A stretch of 64,000 nucleotides of DNA from positions 13,316,062 to 13,380,061 of the forward strand of contig OU612074.1 in assembly GCA_914767715.1 (NCBI GenBank), read 5' to 3'. Positions 60,320-64,000 of the stretch are shown here, piece after piece; position 1 is the stretch's first letter, and each line of letters starts with the position of its first letter. The position numbers and the translations under genes are program-made. Source of the DNA: Membranipora membranacea. Its lineage: Eukaryota; Bryozoa; Gymnolaemata; Cheilostomatida; Membraniporidae. Below the pieces are notes generated by a model. That model was not told where the DNA came from. It was given only the letters and a program-made list of their open reading frames with translations, and did no database searches.

Positions 60320-60590
60320 CATAAGGCTTAGAGACAAGAAGATGCAACAGTCTAATGCCACCGCCTCTAAAGCAAACAAAATGGTCTACTTGTTATCAAA
60401 ACTTAAAAAATACACGACAGTAGAAAACTCATTGAAGACATACAAATCACTGATCAGACCTATAGTAGAATGCTGCTCATCATTGTACCTTGATGGTTTA
60501 GCAAACAAAATCTGGAGAAGAATTTTTTTCCAAATATTTCTCAGAAAGTTATGCGCATACATCTGTGAAACTTAAAATTATGCAATTGGA
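60320..60590 (+). pseudogene. LINE reverse-transcriptase C-terminal fragment
   Basis: The frame from 60,342 has ASKANKMVYLLSKLKKYTTV then KTYKSLIRPIVECCSSLYLD, the typical thumb/C-terminal region of CR1-like LINEs. It is cut off after about 75 codons. Confidence 0.65.
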
Positions 60591-61094
60591 GACATTGATG
60601 GATGTAATATCTATAATATTGTGTTAAATATGTTGGTAATTCTTTTTACAGGTGGGGGAAAGAAGAGTGTAGTCTGTGCTTTCCAAAGCAGCTTCAGAAA
60701 ACCGAGGCTTACTGCATTAGAATCATGTACAAGAGATTTGTGGCTTACTGTGCCATACTACGAAAAACCATATCTGAATGAAATACAGGTAGTCAGGTTC
60801 CCTGGGTGAACTACTATAGTGTTCAATCATGTCCTATGATCATTTTGTGCCTCTTGTTCTGCAATATTGCGGTACAAACATCCTGAGCAGCTTTGATTGT
60901 GCAGTTGATAACATCTATAGATGTCCTACACTGCTTTCTCCCTACTCACAAACCACTACAGAGCAACTTTAACAACCTCAACACATACCAACACTCAAAA
61001 CATAATAACTCTTACAAATCACATGTTACTCAAGCTCAGAGTTATCCCTTCATCACAACTATTGGGCTACGGACTACGGTACTACGGATTCTCC

Positions 61095-61320
61095 AGTTAG
61101 GGTAATATCATCCTGCGAGACTGCAAAGACACGCTAGGTGTACATGCCTTAGTTGTGGACTTCTCTGAGGCGTTTGACAACATGCGCCTGGATACATATG
61201 CCCACATTATTGATGATCTAAAATATTATCACTCGACCATAAATCTATGCATTGACTATTTAACAAACAGGAAACAGCTTGTCATACACAAACATCCAAA
61301 TATGTGGCACGCCTTTAGAA
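61095..61320 (+). pseudogene. LINE reverse-transcriptase core fragment
   Basis: A plus-strand frame reads VHALVVDFSEAFDNMRLDTY then INLCIDYLTNRKQLVIH, the first catalytic Asp block of a LINE reverse transcriptase. The next motifs (PQG, ADD) are absent. The family may be the same as the 60.3 kb fragment, in rearranged order. Confidence 0.65.
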
Positions 61321-62431
61321 TGTGGTAGCGTTAACATGTATTCTGAACTTTAAAACACCAACCAAGTTATCAAAACATAATGCTGTATCGCACTGCTATG
61401 AACAGCAACCTCACTTTATCATTGCCACCATCAATTCTAAAAATAAAAAAAACCTCCTGCCTTTGAAGGCTCTCTCTCAGAAATAATATGTCTACGTTTC
61501 AACCCTGTGGTTCTCTTGGTTAAGGTGAGTGTTCCAGTCTGTGCAAAAATATGTTATATTGTATATTATGTGTAATTCTCCTTTATAATTAATAGGGAGT
61601 AACTTCTATTTGGTATTACTTGTGAATAAAATTGCCTTTTCCTGACAATGAGCCAAAATTATGCCTGTGTCAGCCTAGTCTACACAAGGAGTACCCCCTG
61701 TTACATTATCAAACATTCAATCAATTTGATCATGTCATGTAAAGCCACTAACTCGCAATGCAGCTGTCTGAGCACTTAGACTAGTGTCAGCCAAATTCAG
61801 TGGATTTCCCTCAGAATGCATTGAAGCTAGTAGGCAAAATGTTTTTGGTCGAGAGACCAAATCTGAGTCACAACTCAAATGATAGAATACTGCCAACAGC
61901 AGAGGTTGTGCCCCTGAAAATCCACTGAACAGTGATTTCTTTTTGATACACAACAATGATACATATCAGGCGGGAATTACTTCCACCATGTCGCATGATG
62001 GCGAGCTGTATCGCACTGCACTGCTTTCAAAACTGGGGGAAATTCGGAAATCATTCGAACACCGCTTTATTTCCATAAATGGTGCAGTTTTGAACATTAT
62101 AATTACAATCCAGTGATTGCCTAGACTTACACTATAAACTCTCAGTGCATAAGCCCAATCTGATGTGAATGTTCAGCAGCAGCTGATAATTTACTGATAA
62201 TCTCCGGGGAGTAGCTGAGGTCAGAATGTAGAATTGTGAGAGCAGTCATCTGTTGTTGTGTAACTTATGTGTATGTGTGACGCATGATGGTGACCTTGAG
62301 TGGAGCTGTTGTTGTGTAACACCGTGATGTACAGTGGGTGATCTCGAGTCAAGCTGCTAGACACAATCCAGGGACACTTCATTTACTGTAGTGACCTTTC
62401 CCTGATCAGAAGTACCTCCGATCATCTCATC
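61321..62431. other. Intergenic stretch upstream of the Met-rich gene
   Basis: No supported gene. The last 200 bases before the ATG at 62,432 should hold the promoter of the secreted protein gene. A GTGTAACTTATGTGTATGTG stretch and a repeated TGTTGTTGTGTAAC motif (62,251 and 62,306) are present, but no TATA box at a convincing distance was identified. Confidence 0.35.
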
Positions 62432-64000
62432 ATGAAGATCGCCTTGGCTCTAGCTCTAGCTGTTCTTTCATTCGTGAGCTACCTACCTACTTACCAATCA
62501 TTTAACCTATACTATCAATCTCAGGCTTAGTTGTTGCTAATAACAAATTTTATTGAATTATTTTATCACATTCTTGAAAATTTAAATCAACATTGATTAG
62601 ATATGTAAGCAGTAATGTTTTTTTATGATCTTCAGACACAAAAAAAATAAATTAAATAATTACCCTGTCCGGCAAATAGAGGCATGAAGGGTTTGGTTTG
62701 AGGGCAGGCAAAGAGTTGCTTTTAAAATTTTGATCACTTATATTTTTGTTTTCTTCGTTTACAGGTTTCAGCTGAAGATGGTGAGTCACCAAACATATAT
62801 TAACATTGTTGACTAATTTTACCGTATCGCTGTCAAGATTGTCACGGACATCATATGCCTCCACATAACTTTGCCCTTTTTACTGAATCCTTGAGCAATT
62901 CTTTTGGGGACAACCAAAACTAACTCATACATAGTATTTAACTTGATAGATTAGTTCAATATGATGATTGGATATTATAACTACAGTGAATGAAGTCTCG
63001 TTCTGCAGATTCAGAACCTCAGTCTAGCACGGATCACTCTACAAGACTGATCTGTTTTTATTTATTTTATTATGTGCATCATATTTTAGAGAACTGGTAC
63101 CAAACCCTTTTTAGCTAGACAAAACATTGATTTCTTAACCACATGTGGCAGAGATAGAATACAATACACATATGTCATGTTAGACGTCATCTCTCACTAA
63201 TCCACTTTAAACGGCGTGAAGAGTAAAAGACGAAACTTTCTTTCTATTACAGTGGAGAAAAGACAGATGATGATGAACCCAATGATGGGACGTATGCCTA
63301 CAATTGGCGGGTCTATGATGCCAAATATGGGTGGATCCATGATGCCGAATATGGGCGGTTCCATGATGCCAAACATGGGTGGTTCAAGAATGCCGACAAT
63401 GGGAGGTTCGATGATGCCTAACATGGGAGGATCCATAATCCCAAATATGGGCGGGTCTATGATGCCAAGTATGGGCGGGTCTATGATGCCTAATATGGGT
63501 GGGTCTATGATGCCAAATATGGGCGGTTCTATGATGCCAAACATGGGTAGATCAAGAATGCCATCAATGGGAGGTTCGATGATGCCAAACATGGGAGGAT
63601 CTTTGATGCCTAACATGGGAGGTTCCATGACACCAAATATGGGCGGATCCATGATGCCAAATATGGGTGGATCACGAATGCCGACAATGGGAGGTTCTAT
63701 GACACCAAACATGGGAGGTTCAATGATGCCAAATATGGGTGGATCAAGAATGCCAACAATGGGAGGTTCTATGACACCAAACATGGGAGGTTCAATGATG
63801 CCAAATATGGGTGGATCAAGAATGCCAACAATGGGAGGTTCCATGGCACCAAACATGGGTGGGTCAATGATGCCAAATATGGGCGGATCCATGACACAAA
63901 GTACGGGCGGATCAATGATGCCCAACACTGGATCTTTCCCTGGTGCAGATGCCCAGATGCCTACTAACCCAATGATGCCAACAGGATCTATGGGAGGCCA
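62432..64000 (+). CDS. Secreted methionine-rich octapeptide-repeat protein (3' end beyond window)
   Basis: Exon 1 (62,432-62,473) encodes MKIALALALAVLSF, exon 2 (62,765-62,780) VSAED plus one base, and exon 3 (63,253 to the window end) VEKRQMMMNPMMGRMPT onward. Phases 0 and 1 agree and all splice sites are canonical. The first 17 residues form a clear signal peptide ending VSA, and a Lys-Arg pair six residues later suggests propeptide cleavage. The rest is about 26 copies of the octapeptide GGSMMPNM, with variants GGSRMPTM (often every third unit), GGSMTPNM and GGSLMPNM, before a less regular MPTNPMMPTGSMGG stretch. Composition is almost only Gly, Ser, Met, Pro and Asn. Low-complexity secreted proteins of this kind occur in biomineral and adhesive matrices (for example methionine-rich nacre proteins); a role here is inference. 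The antisense frame 63,928-63,197 is a shadow. Confidence 0.85.

Noticed and set aside
63197..63928. A 243-codon minus-strand open frame with repeated GIIDPPMFG-like units
   Set aside because: It is the antisense of the Met-rich repeat. The plus strand has a signal peptide, correct splice phases and codon structure; the minus frame has none.

Overview
This is nuclear DNA from a multicellular animal. Several lines of evidence agree: spliced genes with GT-AG introns of a few hundred bases to about 3 kb, non-LTR retrotransposons, tRNA-derived SINEs, MITEs and a long satellite array. Two genes are recognisable from remembered family sequences: a TANGO6 (TMCO7)-like gene and a WDPCP (Fritz)-like gene. 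WDPCP is a planar-cell-polarity/ciliogenesis protein, so the source is a metazoan with cilia. A secreted methionine-rich repeat protein at the right edge would suit a mollusc or another marine invertebrate, but the species cannot be named from this window.

Layout. 1-4.5 kb: a minus-strand gene of unknown family, five phase-consistent exons, with a miRNA-like hairpin in an intron. 4.7-6.4 kb: two MITEs, one TA-flanked with a tRNA-like core and one hAT-like with ACTTG-rich ends. 7.8-10.8 kb: decayed LINEs. 11.3-16.1 kb: copy A of a segmental duplication, broken by a fused RTE LINE + SINE insertion. 16.1-31.0 kb: about 80 tandem copies of a 186-bp satellite, with a 200-N gap. 31-39 kb: mostly non-coding, with a 9-bp-TSD MITE, minisatellites and hairpins. 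39.7-46.9 kb: TANGO6-like exons split by MITEs and a LINE. 49-50 kb: possible exons of unknown family. 51.2-55.8 kb: WDPCP-like exons. 56.2-59.1 kb: copy B of the duplication, carrying a minus-strand gene whose best exons are intact. 59.7-60.3 kb: a partial duplicate of two WDPCP exons. 60.3-61.3 kb: LINE scraps. 62.4 kb to the end: a signal-peptide gene with an octapeptide GGSMMPNM repeat running off the window.

No operon-like cooperation is expected. The genes are separate eukaryotic units embedded in repeats. Two themes stand out. The first is layered duplication: satellite blocks amplified by 6, 10 and 19 monomers, a 3-kb segmental duplication, and a WDPCP exon duplication. The second is single-base indels that break otherwise conserved TANGO6 and WDPCP exons, which could be consensus errors of a long-read assembly or real decay. 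All homology statements rest on recall of the families; no database was searched.
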